Positions 15,808 through 23,415 of a DNA stretch of 64,000 nucleotides are shown here, one piece after another. The position numbers were made by a program, and so were the translations under genes. Below the pieces are notes generated by a model. That model did not search any database, was not told the origin of the DNA, and worked only from the letters and a program-made list of their open reading frames with translations. This DNA comes from an uncultured Dehalococcoidia bacterium (lineage in GTDB: Bacteria > Chloroflexota > Dehalococcoidia > Lucifugimonadales > CATOSD01): contig CATOSD010000002.1 of NCBI GenBank assembly GCA_951812395.1, forward strand, positions 1,044,442 through 1,108,441. Direction: 5' to 3'. Position 1 is the first letter of the stretch; every line of letters begins with the position of its first letter.

Positions 15808-16635
15808 TTACACTTTCCGCAAAATGTAAATCGCTCCCGACAGCTTCCCAATGAGGTGGTACACACCCCAATAGCAGTCAGCCAGCTCGATCTCGAAGTC
15901 TTTACGGCCTACTCTGCCAACTAGGCTCTCCCTGTTCCTCAACATGCGGGCTATCCGGAGCATCTGCCGCGACGTGTGGCCGTCACCCTTCTCCTCTCGC
16001 CACTCTCTCCATTCACCGTCGATACGTTCGCGCTCCACAATCCGAAACCCCGAGTCGAGAAAGGCTGCCTCAAAATAGCCGCTTGATAGATTGTCGGCGC
16101 AGACTCCCAGTGGTCCATAGATCCGCTCGGCCTCCGACGGCTCCATCAAGTCCGTGGCAAAGTTGGTGAAAATGAGCATATGTCCGCCCGTTCGCAGTAC
16201 GCGGGCGCACTCCGAGAAAGCGCGCCGCAGGTCCGGTACGACCGGCAGCATATCCCGGCACCACACCACATCGAACGCGTGGTCCTCAAACGTCAAGGAC
16301 TGTATGTCGCCCCTTGCTACACTGACTCTTTCCGACAAGCCTCTGTCAACAATGTTTTTCGTGGCGAGTTCGACGTTACTCTCGACGAGATCGATGCCCC
16401 AAACCAGCGTATCGAAACGCTCGGCGATCTCGCACATGTGTGTCGCGTCGCGACAGCCCGCGTCAAGAACCCGGGCGACGTCCACCCCATGTAACAGCAT
16501 ACCCAGCTTTTCGAAGAGAACATCGGGGGAGCGTGGACTGAGGCTTCTGTCGACAATCGAGTCAAACTCGTCGTAGCCCATGTCGGGCTGCTCGAATGCC
16601 TCCTCGGCCGACAGCCTGAATATCTCGTCAGGCAT
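15808..16635 (-). CDS. Class I SAM-dependent methyltransferase
   Basis: A 275 aa Rossmann-fold methyltransferase. Motif I is VLDAGCRDATHMCE (DxGC form), the acidic SAM-ribose residue is in WGIDLVESN, motif II-like FDVVWCRDMLPVV follows and then VLRTGGHMLIFTNF. The C-terminal third (about residues 190-275) is family-specific. It resembles small-molecule methyltransferases of the glycine/sarcosine and UbiE types, but the acceptor is unknown. ATG 16635 is preceded by GGGAGGTGAGTA. It stands alone, convergent with the tRNA-Lys gene. Confidence 0.88.
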   Translation of the reverse strand: MPDEIFRLSAEEAFEQPDMGYDEFDSIVDRSLSPRSPDVLFEKLGMLLHGVDVARVLDAGCRDATHMCEIAERFDTLVWGIDLVESNVELATKNIVDRGLSERVSVARGDIQSLTFEDHAFDVVWCRDMLPVVPDLRRAFSECARVLRTGGHMLIFTNFATDLMEPSEAERIYGPLGVCADNLSSGYFEAAFLDSGFRIVERERIDGEWREWREEKGDGHTSRQMLRIARMLRNRESLVGRVGRKDFEIELADCYWGVYHLIGKLSGAIYILRKV

Positions 16636-17075
16636 TACTCACCTCCCGGCAACGAGTCAAGGGCGCTCGTGACATCAAGACCATGATAACCGAAGTTGGC
16701 TGACGCTTCGACCGTTGAAGATTGACTAGCCTCCATGAATCTCCCGCTCCTATACCAGTTATGCCGGCAGCATTGGCGCAGAAGGACCTCCGATATGGTG
16801 ATAACAGCTCACATTTGCTCCGCCTCATGTAATCGTACAGTTACATCTTGAGGTGTATAGTAGCTTGGAGCTGGCCTTACGGCGCCGATAAGTGGAAGGC
16901 TCGTGTCGGAAATGCTCGTCGTCGTTTAGGAGCCGAAACGTCAAAGTCAACAGCGATGTTCTTGCTCGGCGATCTTGGATGAAGTCCAGTGAGGTTGCCC
17001 GGTCCACACGGTGTTTTACAACAGACAGGTCATCGTGATCCAGGTGGCGATCATATCTGTAAAGTGGAGGATACG
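16636..17075. other. Intergenic region, 440 bp, no gene seen
   Basis: Lies between divergent genes (methyltransferase and secreted protein). It is more AT-rich than its surroundings. A TATAGT hexamer near 16855 may be a -10 element but lacks a clear partner. The minus-strand frame across 16825-17127 has low-complexity basic content and no recognisable motif, so it is not annotated. No tRNA or known small RNA was recognised. Confidence 0.5.
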
Positions 17076-17921
17076 TTGCGAAACTCACGCGGGAGTACGC
17101 GCGGCGGGATGTTGCTCGTCGTCGCATTCGTCGTTATGGCCGTCCTGTTGAGGCCGTCTGCTGTGTTCGCACAGGAAGGGGGCGAACGCGAGTTCAGCTT
17201 CGATTTCGGGAGCGATGCCGAGGGATGGACTGTAGAGTTCGCCGACCTGCCCGTCGACTACGACCAGTCGATCTTCGAGCTTGACTCCGGCCATCGCCCG
17301 CTACCGGACGGTCTGGAGGGCAGCGGCATCTACGTCCAGGGGCACAATCGCAGTGACGACCTGTTCATGTTCCTGAAGAGACGGGTTGGCGGGCTGAGGC
17401 CGAACGCGGCATATACGGTTTCGGTATCCGTAAACCTGGCCACCAACGTGCCCGCCGGTTCGTTTGGAATTGGCGGCTCGCCGGGCGAAAGCGTGTATGT
17501 GAAGGCGGGGGCGTCCACCGTCGAGCCGGTAGCCGTAGAGGGCGACAACAGACACCTGAGAATGAACATCGACAAGGGCAATCAGGCCAACGGCGGCGAA
17601 GCGGCCGTGGTTCTGGGCGACGTTGCCCACCCCGATGTGTTGAGCAGCGAGTATCGCATCAAGACGCTCGACAACGTGGAACTTCCTCTCATGGTGAACA
17701 CGGACAGCGAAGGACGGGTCTGGCTCATCGTCGGCACCGACTCGGGCTTCGAGGGTCTGACCAGGCTCTTCTACGCTAGCATCTCCTACACGCTGAGCAT
17801 CGTGGAGCCTCCGAATACCGGAGGCCTCGCACCACCGGTCTGGGCCGTGGCGCTGGTGGCCGGGGTCGGTGCGACCCTGGTGTGCCTGGGCCTGATGTCG
17901 CTGCGGCGGCATCGTCGGTAG
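17076..17921 (+). CDS. Secreted, C-terminally membrane-anchored protein of unknown function
   Basis: 281 aa from the TTG at 17076, which has GTGGAGG five bases upstream; ATG 17109 is an alternative but would lose the basic n-region. A signal peptide (RNSRGSTRGG, a hydrophobic run, then PSAVFAQ) implies cleavage near VFA/Q. The body has GSDAEGWTVEFADLP, SDDLFMFLKRRV, PGESVYVKAGAS, MNIDKGNQANGG and VVLGD, a pattern I recall from secreted proteins of unknown function, probably an all-beta jelly roll. One membrane span (PPVWAVALVAGVGATLVCLG) and a RRHRR stop-transfer tail end the protein. It is likely displayed on the cell surface. Confidence 0.8.
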   Translation: MRNSRGSTRGGMLLVVAFVVMAVLLRPSAVFAQEGGEREFSFDFGSDAEGWTVEFADLPVDYDQSIFELDSGHRPLPDGLEGSGIYVQGHNRSDDLFMFLKRRVGGLRPNAAYTVSVSVNLATNVPAGSFGIGGSPGESVYVKAGASTVEPVAVEGDNRHLRMNIDKGNQANGGEAAVVLGDVAHPDVLSSEYRIKTLDNVELPLMVNTDSEGRVWLIVGTDSGFEGLTRLFYASISYTLSIVEPPNTGGLAPPVWAVALVAGVGATLVCLGLMSLRRHRR

Positions 17922-18024
17922 GAGATTCCGTGCTGTGCAGGCCAATGTGACTGGTTGGACGAGTCCTTCGCCAAGGCCGATTTCGGGGCCATCCTCCAGC
18001 TTCGTGCAGACGAGGTTCGCTCGC

Positions 18025-18054
18025 TTGACCCTGGGAAGTGCGATTCGGTAACAT
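18025..18054 (+). promoter_or_regulatory. Promoter for the divergent SDR gene
   Basis: -35 TTGACC (18025-18030), 18 bp spacer and -10 TAACAT (18049-18054), 61 bp before the ATG at 18116. Confidence 0.5.
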
Positions 18055-18115
18055 CGCCTCGCGGTTGATTCACCCATATCAGTATTCAACCGAGGTCCAA
18101 CGAAAGGAAGTACAA

Positions 18116-18958
18116 ATGAACGCTTCGCATAAGCCCGTCGCAGTCGTGATAGGCGCGACGTCCAAATGGCAGTCGGACGGGCGCAACACGCGGCTGATAC
18201 ACGGCGGGGACATCGACGACAGCGACGTGCCGGTCGGCGTGCGCTGGGGCGTAGGCGGCGCAATCGCCCAGAAGTTCGCGCAAGAAGGCTTCCTCACCGT
18301 CCTGACCACCCGCAACGCCGGCAACGCGGCTCCTCTGCAGGCGGCCATCGGCGAGCAGGGCGGCGAGAGCATTATCGTCGAGCTCGATCTCTCGTCCCGC
18401 GACTCCATATCCAACGCATTCGCCCAGATCCGGGAACAGGCGGGCGAGCCGGACGTGCTGGTCTATAACGCGGGCTACATCGAGGGCCGCGATCTCCCGC
18501 CGGAAAAGGAACTGCTGGAACACATCCCGTTCGAGATGTTCGAGACGGCCCAGCACATCTCCAGCAGCGGCCCATTCCTGGTCGTCCAGGAGGTGCTGCC
18601 CGCCATGCGCGAGCGCGGCGAGGGCACTATCCTGATCTCCAACAACGCGTCGTCGCTGCGGGGCAGAAAGCGCTACACCGGACAGTCGCTGTACTACCCG
18701 AGGGTGATGATGCGGACCCTGGCGCAGGCGCTGACAGAGGAATACTCGGAACACGGCGTGCACGTCGCAAATGTGGTGATCGACGGCATGATCGACTCAC
18801 CGGGGACGAGGGCGATGCCGCGGTCGCAGCAGAACCCCGAACTGCTAATCAACCCCGTCAAGATAGCGGAGGCGTTCTACTACCTGTACACGCAAGACAA
18901 GTCCTGCTGGACGCACGAACTCCAGCTAACGCCTCATCCCGCAAAGCCGAGCTTCTGA
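18116..18958 (+). CDS. SDR-family protein with N-terminal insertion and altered active site
   Basis: A 280 aa short-chain dehydrogenase-like protein. The cofactor loop is split: GATS is followed by about 25 extra residues (NTRLIHGGDIDDSD region) before GVGGAIAQKF resumes the helix. VELDLSSRDS and VLVYNAGY match the normal Asp and NAG positions. At the YxxxK position the sequence is YYPRVMM, so the catalytic Lys is missing, although Ser in NNASS and a Tyr remain. It may bind NAD(P) without ordinary SDR catalysis, or use an Arg. RBS AAAGGAAG precedes the ATG. Confidence 0.78.
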   Translation: MNASHKPVAVVIGATSKWQSDGRNTRLIHGGDIDDSDVPVGVRWGVGGAIAQKFAQEGFLTVLTTRNAGNAAPLQAAIGEQGGESIIVELDLSSRDSISNAFAQIREQAGEPDVLVYNAGYIEGRDLPPEKELLEHIPFEMFETAQHISSSGPFLVVQEVLPAMRERGEGTILISNNASSLRGRKRYTGQSLYYPRVMMRTLAQALTEEYSEHGVHVANVVIDGMIDSPGTRAMPRSQQNPELLINPVKIAEAFYYLYTQDKSCWTHELQLTPHPAKPSF

Positions 18959-19339
18959 TGGGCGCCGCCTAGTGGAACCGTTGCTCAGCTGAGAGAGCGC
19001 CTGGCCTTTGCCAGCCGCGTCCTACGCCGGACGCCGGGAGCGCCTCCTATGGAATGCCCGTTTTGAGCACAAGCAGCGCTCCTGCCAGAGACTTGTGGTC
19101 ATCTACATCCTTGGCGGACTTTCCTCTGGGTTCGGGGATTCAGCACGCAGCAGAGGCGCAACAGTATCCCACAGTTCGTCGGTGGCGGTTTTCCACGGGC
19201 TCCATCAACCGGACGAAGTCAGTGGTTGAGGTAGGCTGAGGCCGCAAGGCTCGAACGTTGTGGGAACGGCGATTCCGATGTAGCATTGGCGCACCAGGGG
19301 CATCGCTCGCGGACAGTTGCCCAACAGGAGGGAGAGACT
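18959..19339. other. Intergenic region, 381 bp, with promoter near its right end
   Basis: No gene or known RNA recognised. The short plus-strand frames at 19008-19239 have no RBS or motif. The right end holds -35 TTGTGG (19258-19263), 17 bp and -10 TAGCAT (19281-19286), leading to the amidohydrolase at 19340. Confidence 0.5.
19258..19286 (+). promoter_or_regulatory. Promoter for the amidohydrolase/SDR pair
   Basis: -35 TTGTGG, 17 bp spacer and -10 TAGCAT, 53 bp upstream of the ATG at 19340. Confidence 0.45.
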
Positions 19340-20227
19340 ATGGCTGGTCCCATATTGGTAGATGCGCATATGCACCTCGTCGAGGAAAGGGAGACGGGCC
19401 GGGTCAGGAAACAGACATACGAGATCTGGGAATACGGCGAGAAGACCGACGTCAAGTACAGCAAGTACGACGGGGTCGTGGAGGACGCTGTCGACGCTAT
19501 GGACAAGGCAGGCTTTTCCAAGGCGGTTGTGGTGAACCTGTTCGGTTCCGGCTCGACGAGCTTTGAGAGGGGGCCGGAGCTTGCGGAAGAGTTGAAGGCC
19601 TTCAACAGGTGGGGATGCGATACCGTGGCCCCACACGATGGGATGGTCCCTTACGTCAACACTGACCCCCACATCCTGTCGGGCGAGGAGATGTCGACCC
19701 ACATTCGCGACATGGTGGAGAACCACGGCGCGAGAGGCGTGAAGCTCCATCCGGTGCTGCAGCGCTTCGAGATGGGCGACCCAAGGATGACTCCTACGTA
19801 CCAGACTTGCCTGGAGCTTGGAATACCCGTCCTGTCTCACTCGGGGCCGCAAAGAGAGGGGAGGCCTTTTGGCACACCAAAGGCCTACGCGCCGCTACTG
19901 GAGAACTTTCCAGACCTGACCTTGGTGATAGCGCATCTTGGCGGAGGGGCCTGGACAGAGACGCTTGAGATCGCCCGCGCCTACCCTCACGCCTACTTCG
20001 ACTGCTGCGAGATCATGGAGTGGCTGGGAGGTTCCAACGCTCCGACCTACGAGCAGTTCGGAAGGCTGATTAAGGACATCGGACCGGAGCGTGTTGTTAT
20101 GGGTTCGGACTTCCCCTGGTACGACCTGGACCGGAGCGTCGAGATCGTGATGGGGCTGCCACACCTGGCCGAGGAGGAAAAGGAGGCGATGCTGGGGGCG
20201 AACGCGATCAGGATAATGGGGCTGTAG
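19340..20227 (+). CDS. Amidohydrolase 2 family protein
   Basis: A 295 aa TIM-barrel metal hydrolase/decarboxylase of the ACMSD/PF04909 group. The N-terminal DAHMHL gives the HxH metal pair, GVKLHPV and LSHSGPQ follow, then LVIAHLGGG and the terminal GSDFPWYD Asp. The order fits enzymes that decarboxylate or hydrolyse aromatic and dicarboxylic acids. ATG 19340 has AGGAGGGAG just upstream and is preferred to the longer frame from 19286. An SDR starts 110 bp later on the same strand and may act in the same pathway. Confidence 0.9.
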   Translation: MAGPILVDAHMHLVEERETGRVRKQTYEIWEYGEKTDVKYSKYDGVVEDAVDAMDKAGFSKAVVVNLFGSGSTSFERGPELAEELKAFNRWGCDTVAPHDGMVPYVNTDPHILSGEEMSTHIRDMVENHGARGVKLHPVLQRFEMGDPRMTPTYQTCLELGIPVLSHSGPQREGRPFGTPKAYAPLLENFPDLTLVIAHLGGGAWTETLEIARAYPHAYFDCCEIMEWLGGSNAPTYEQFGRLIKDIGPERVVMGSDFPWYDLDRSVEIVMGLPHLAEEEKEAMLGANAIRIMGL

Positions 20228-20337
20228 CTGCGCGCTGAGGGGGAGTTGGAAGAGTGGCCCAGCGCCGCACAGCGTCGGAGGTCTCCCATCTGCCGCATGT
20301 CTCGGTCGCATACGCTGAGCACCGCAGGGAGGACGCT

Positions 20338-21096
20338 ATGTCCGGAAAACTGGACGGCAAAGTGAGCATCGTAACCGGAGGCAGCTCGGGCATAGGACGG
20401 GGCACATCGCTGCTCTTCGGCGCGGAAGGCTCAAAGGTGGTTGTAGCCGACGTCGACGTGCAGGAAGGTGAGAAGACCGTCGCGCTCATAGGCGAGTTCG
20501 GCGGAGACGCCGTGTTCATTCACACCGACGTCTCCCAGTCCGCCCAGGTCCGGGGCATGGTGCAGGGAACACTCGACCACTACGGCAAGCTGGACCTGCT
20601 GATAAATGTCGCGGGCAGGCAAGCTGAGACCCCTCCCCTGGTTGACGTCACCGAGGAGGAGTGGGACCTGGTTATGGACATCAATATCAAGGGTACGTTC
20701 CTGGCCTGCAAGTACGCCGTGCCCCACATGCTCGAACAGGGCGGCGGAGCCATAGTGAACGTGGCCTCTTCGGCGGTGCTGAGAGGATCCTCGTTTTCCC
20801 TGCCCTACTCCGTCAGCAAGGCGGGTGTCGTGCAGCTCACTAAGACCGTCAGCAGTCAGTACGCTTCCCGCGGAATCCGCTGCAACTGCGTGATTCCGGG
20901 CCTCGTCGATACGCCCGGTTCCCAAGGGGTGGAGGGCGCGGCAGGCATATTCGACGAGGCCGTCGCCAGGATACCCGTCGGCCGGGCCGGGCAGCCAGAG
21001 GATATCGCCAAACTGATGCTCTATCTCGCCTCCGATGACGCTGCCTATGTGACCGGGTCGGCTTACGTGATCGACGGCGGCAGAAACGTTCAGTAG
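20338..21096 (+). CDS. SDR family NAD(P)-dependent oxidoreductase
   Basis: Classical 252 aa short-chain dehydrogenase with all key sites: TGGSSGIGRG cofactor loop, VADVDVQEG (Asp favouring NAD), NVAGRQ, catalytic Ser in VASSAVLRG, YSVSK (Tyr and Lys), PGLVDTPG, and the VTGSAYVIDGG C-terminal strand. This is the FabG/3-oxoacyl reductase-like subgroup; the substrate is a secondary alcohol or ketone not identifiable here. ATG 20338 follows CAGGGAGGA. Unlike the SDR at 18116, its active site is complete. Confidence 0.93.
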   Translation: MSGKLDGKVSIVTGGSSGIGRGTSLLFGAEGSKVVVADVDVQEGEKTVALIGEFGGDAVFIHTDVSQSAQVRGMVQGTLDHYGKLDLLINVAGRQAETPPLVDVTEEEWDLVMDINIKGTFLACKYAVPHMLEQGGGAIVNVASSAVLRGSSFSLPYSVSKAGVVQLTKTVSSQYASRGIRCNCVIPGLVDTPGSQGVEGAAGIFDEAVARIPVGRAGQPEDIAKLMLYLASDDAAYVTGSAYVIDGGRNVQ

Positions 21097-21186
21097 AACA
21101 GACGGCTGAAGGTCCGCTCCCCATTGAAAGTCGATTCCAAGTCAGCCTGCCGCAATGCGTCCCAAGGCCACGTCTAAGCTGTGCGT

Positions 21187-21217
21187 TTGCTATCCCCATT
21201 GGCGAATAAGGTATACT
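21187..21217 (+). promoter_or_regulatory. Candidate promoter for the GPP34-P450 gene
   Basis: -10 TATACT (21212-21217) with a possible -35 TTGCTA (21187-21192) at a long 19 bp spacing, 65 bp before the ATG at 21283. Confidence 0.35.
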
Positions 21218-21282
21218 GTCATAGAGGTCTAGAGTCTTCTGAAAAGTGTGAGGATGTCGAGACGGTTTGTAGAGGCGGGGAG

Positions 21283-23310
21283 ATGAACACTACCGCGAAT
21301 GACGTGACAACCCGTGCTCTGAGTCTGCCGGAAGAACTCATCCTCATGCTCCTCAACGAGGAGAACGGCTACTTCCACCAGGTTCCCGGCTGGGACTTGA
21401 ACTGCGCCGTGGCCGGTGCTGTCCTTGCGGAGCTATCGCTCAGCTCTCGCATCGACACCGACATGGAGTCCCTCTTCATTCTGGACGGGACTGAGACGGG
21501 TGATCCCGCTCTTGACCCTGTGCTGAGTGAGATTGCTGGCGAGCCTGGCCAGCACAACGCCCAGTACTGGGTCGAACACCTCGCTCCAAAGGCCGAGTCC
21601 ATCATCGACCTGACCCTGGAAAGGCTCGCCAAGCTGAAGATTCTGGAGTACCACGAAGGCGAGTTCTGGACCCTGTCCCGCCCTACTGTTCATCCGGACT
21701 CGTTAGACGCAACGATTGAGGAGTCGCGGACGGAGTTTGTGAAGACTCGTATCAGCAAGGCGATTTTCGACAACGAAATTCCAGACCCCAGGGACGTCGT
21801 AATCATTTGCCTCATCAACACCTGTGACGTGTTTCGCTTCATCTTCCAACTCGATGAAGTGGCGGAGAAGCGTATCGAGTTCTATTGCAGGATGGACCTG
21901 ATCGGCAGGTCAATCGCTGCAGCGGTTTCGCACAACATGGCCGCCCCCCTTTTCCGCCGCTCCGCCCTGTCCAAGAAAATCCCCACAGTTCCTCTGCGAA
22001 AGCTGATGTTCAGCCGGGATGTTCGCCACGGTAACCTTCCCGCGCTGTTCGCCGACCTTGCCAACGAGTACGGCCCGGTGTTCGAGATTCGTCCTCCGTT
22101 CTCCGAGCGCATGATATTTCTCGCGGGTCCGGATACGAACCGCTGGGTGCACCGGCGCGGGCGTATGTACCTGAGGGCAAAGGACTATTTCAGCGACTTC
22201 GAGCGAGTCTACGGCGCCTCCGGCGTCCTGCCCTCACTGGATGGCGCCGACCACTTCCGGCTGCGCAAGTCTATGTCGGCGGCGTATTCCCGCGGAAGGC
22301 TGGCAGGACAGCTTGACCAGCTCTACTTCCACGCGCGGAAGTTCATGTCGGACTGGAATGTTGGCGACACTTTTGCCGCCACCCCTATGAGCCGGAGAAT
22401 GATAAACGCGCAGATATCCCCGCTATCGGTCAGCGTGGATTCGCAGGACATCATCGACGATCTGATGGTGTACAAGGAGCGGGCGCTGTTGACACACATT
22501 GTGAAGGCGCTGCCCAAGTTCATGCTCAAGACCCCGGGCATGAGGCGTCGGTCGAAGGCAGTGGACAAGCTCCTGGAGCGGGTGCAGAGAGTTCACACTC
22601 CGGCACAACGAGCGGGAAAGCCTCGTGACCTCGCGGACGACATACTCAGCCTTCACGCGAGCGACCCGCAGTTCGTGCCGGAGTCGAATCTGCGTTTCGC
22701 CCTGTCGGCGGCTCTGATTGCCAGCGTGTATCTCGGCGACGCTTTCAGCTTCGCGCTGTACGCGATGGCGTCACAGCCGGCGCTCTACGCCAGAATCCAG
22801 AGCGAGGCCGACGCCCTGTTCGGCGACGGCGACCCGGACGGTAAGGACTTCACGCTGTCCGCCATCGACATGACGCACCGCTTCTTGATGGAGTGCCTGC
22901 GGATGTACCCAATCGTCCCGATGTCAATCCGAAACGTGATGAATTCATGTGTGGTCGAGGGCTATGAGCTGCCAGTGGGGTCGCGAATCTACATCGCCCA
23001 GACGGCCTCGCACTACATGAGCGACGTGTTTCCCGACCCGTTCGAGTTCGACATCGATCGCTATAAGGCCCCGCGCAACGAGCATCTCAACCCCGGCTAC
23101 GCGCCGTACGGACTGGGCACGCACATGTGTCTGGGATTTCGTTGGATGGAGCTGCAACTCGCGGTAAACGTGCTCATGGTAGCGCACTACTTCACGCTCG
23201 AAGTCTCGCCTTCTGACTACAAGCTCAGATTCAGCCCACTCCCGTCGATGAAACCGAACAAGAAATTGAGGTTCCGCATCGTCGAACGAAGGCGCGAGAT
23301 ACGCGCCTGA
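21283..23310 (+). CDS. GPP34 (GOLPH3-like) domain fused to a cytochrome P450
   Basis: Single 675 aa frame. Residues about 13-235 match the GPP34/GOLPH3 fold: LSLPEELILMLLNEENG, NCAVAGAVLAELSLSSRID, ETGDPALDPVL, then EIPDPRDVVIICLINTCDVF and RMDLIGRSIAAAV. GOLPH3 proteins bind acidic lipid head groups such as PI4P. Residues about 265-660 form a P450 with ExxR (E537-R540) and the haem-thiolate motif YGLGTHMCLG (C616). The I-helix, aligned through ALYAMASQP, reads IASVYLGD where the normal acid-alcohol pair should be, so oxygen activation may be unusual. No redox partner gene is near. The GPP34 part may tether the enzyme to a membrane; that is inference. Confidence 0.88.
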   Translation: MNTTANDVTTRALSLPEELILMLLNEENGYFHQVPGWDLNCAVAGAVLAELSLSSRIDTDMESLFILDGTETGDPALDPVLSEIAGEPGQHNAQYWVEHLAPKAESIIDLTLERLAKLKILEYHEGEFWTLSRPTVHPDSLDATIEESRTEFVKTRISKAIFDNEIPDPRDVVIICLINTCDVFRFIFQLDEVAEKRIEFYCRMDLIGRSIAAAVSHNMAAPLFRRSALSKKIPTVPLRKLMFSRDVRHGNLPALFADLANEYGPVFEIRPPFSERMIFLAGPDTNRWVHRRGRMYLRAKDYFSDFERVYGASGVLPSLDGADHFRLRKSMSAAYSRGRLAGQLDQLYFHARKFMSDWNVGDTFAATPMSRRMINAQISPLSVSVDSQDIIDDLMVYKERALLTHIVKALPKFMLKTPGMRRRSKAVDKLLERVQRVHTPAQRAGKPRDLADDILSLHASDPQFVPESNLRFALSAALIASVYLGDAFSFALYAMASQPALYARIQSEADALFGDGDPDGKDFTLSAIDMTHRFLMECLRMYPIVPMSIRNVMNSCVVEGYELPVGSRIYIAQTASHYMSDVFPDPFEFDIDRYKAPRNEHLNPGYAPYGLGTHMCLGFRWMELQLAVNVLMVAHYFTLEVSPSDYKLRFSPLPSMKPNKKLRFRIVERRREIRA

Positions 23311-23415
23311 GCGAACGCCGGAATCTGGTGACGCGGCTCTGACGGATTGGACATGAGCACATGCCGTTAGAGGCGCTCGCCTTTAGGGGTTGGCTTCCCA
23401 ATTGAGAGGCTTGGC

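Noticed and set aside
16825..17127. 100-codon minus-strand frame between the methyltransferase and the secreted protein
   Set aside because: Basic, low-complexity product with no motif; it overlaps the likely RBS and start of the secreted protein gene.
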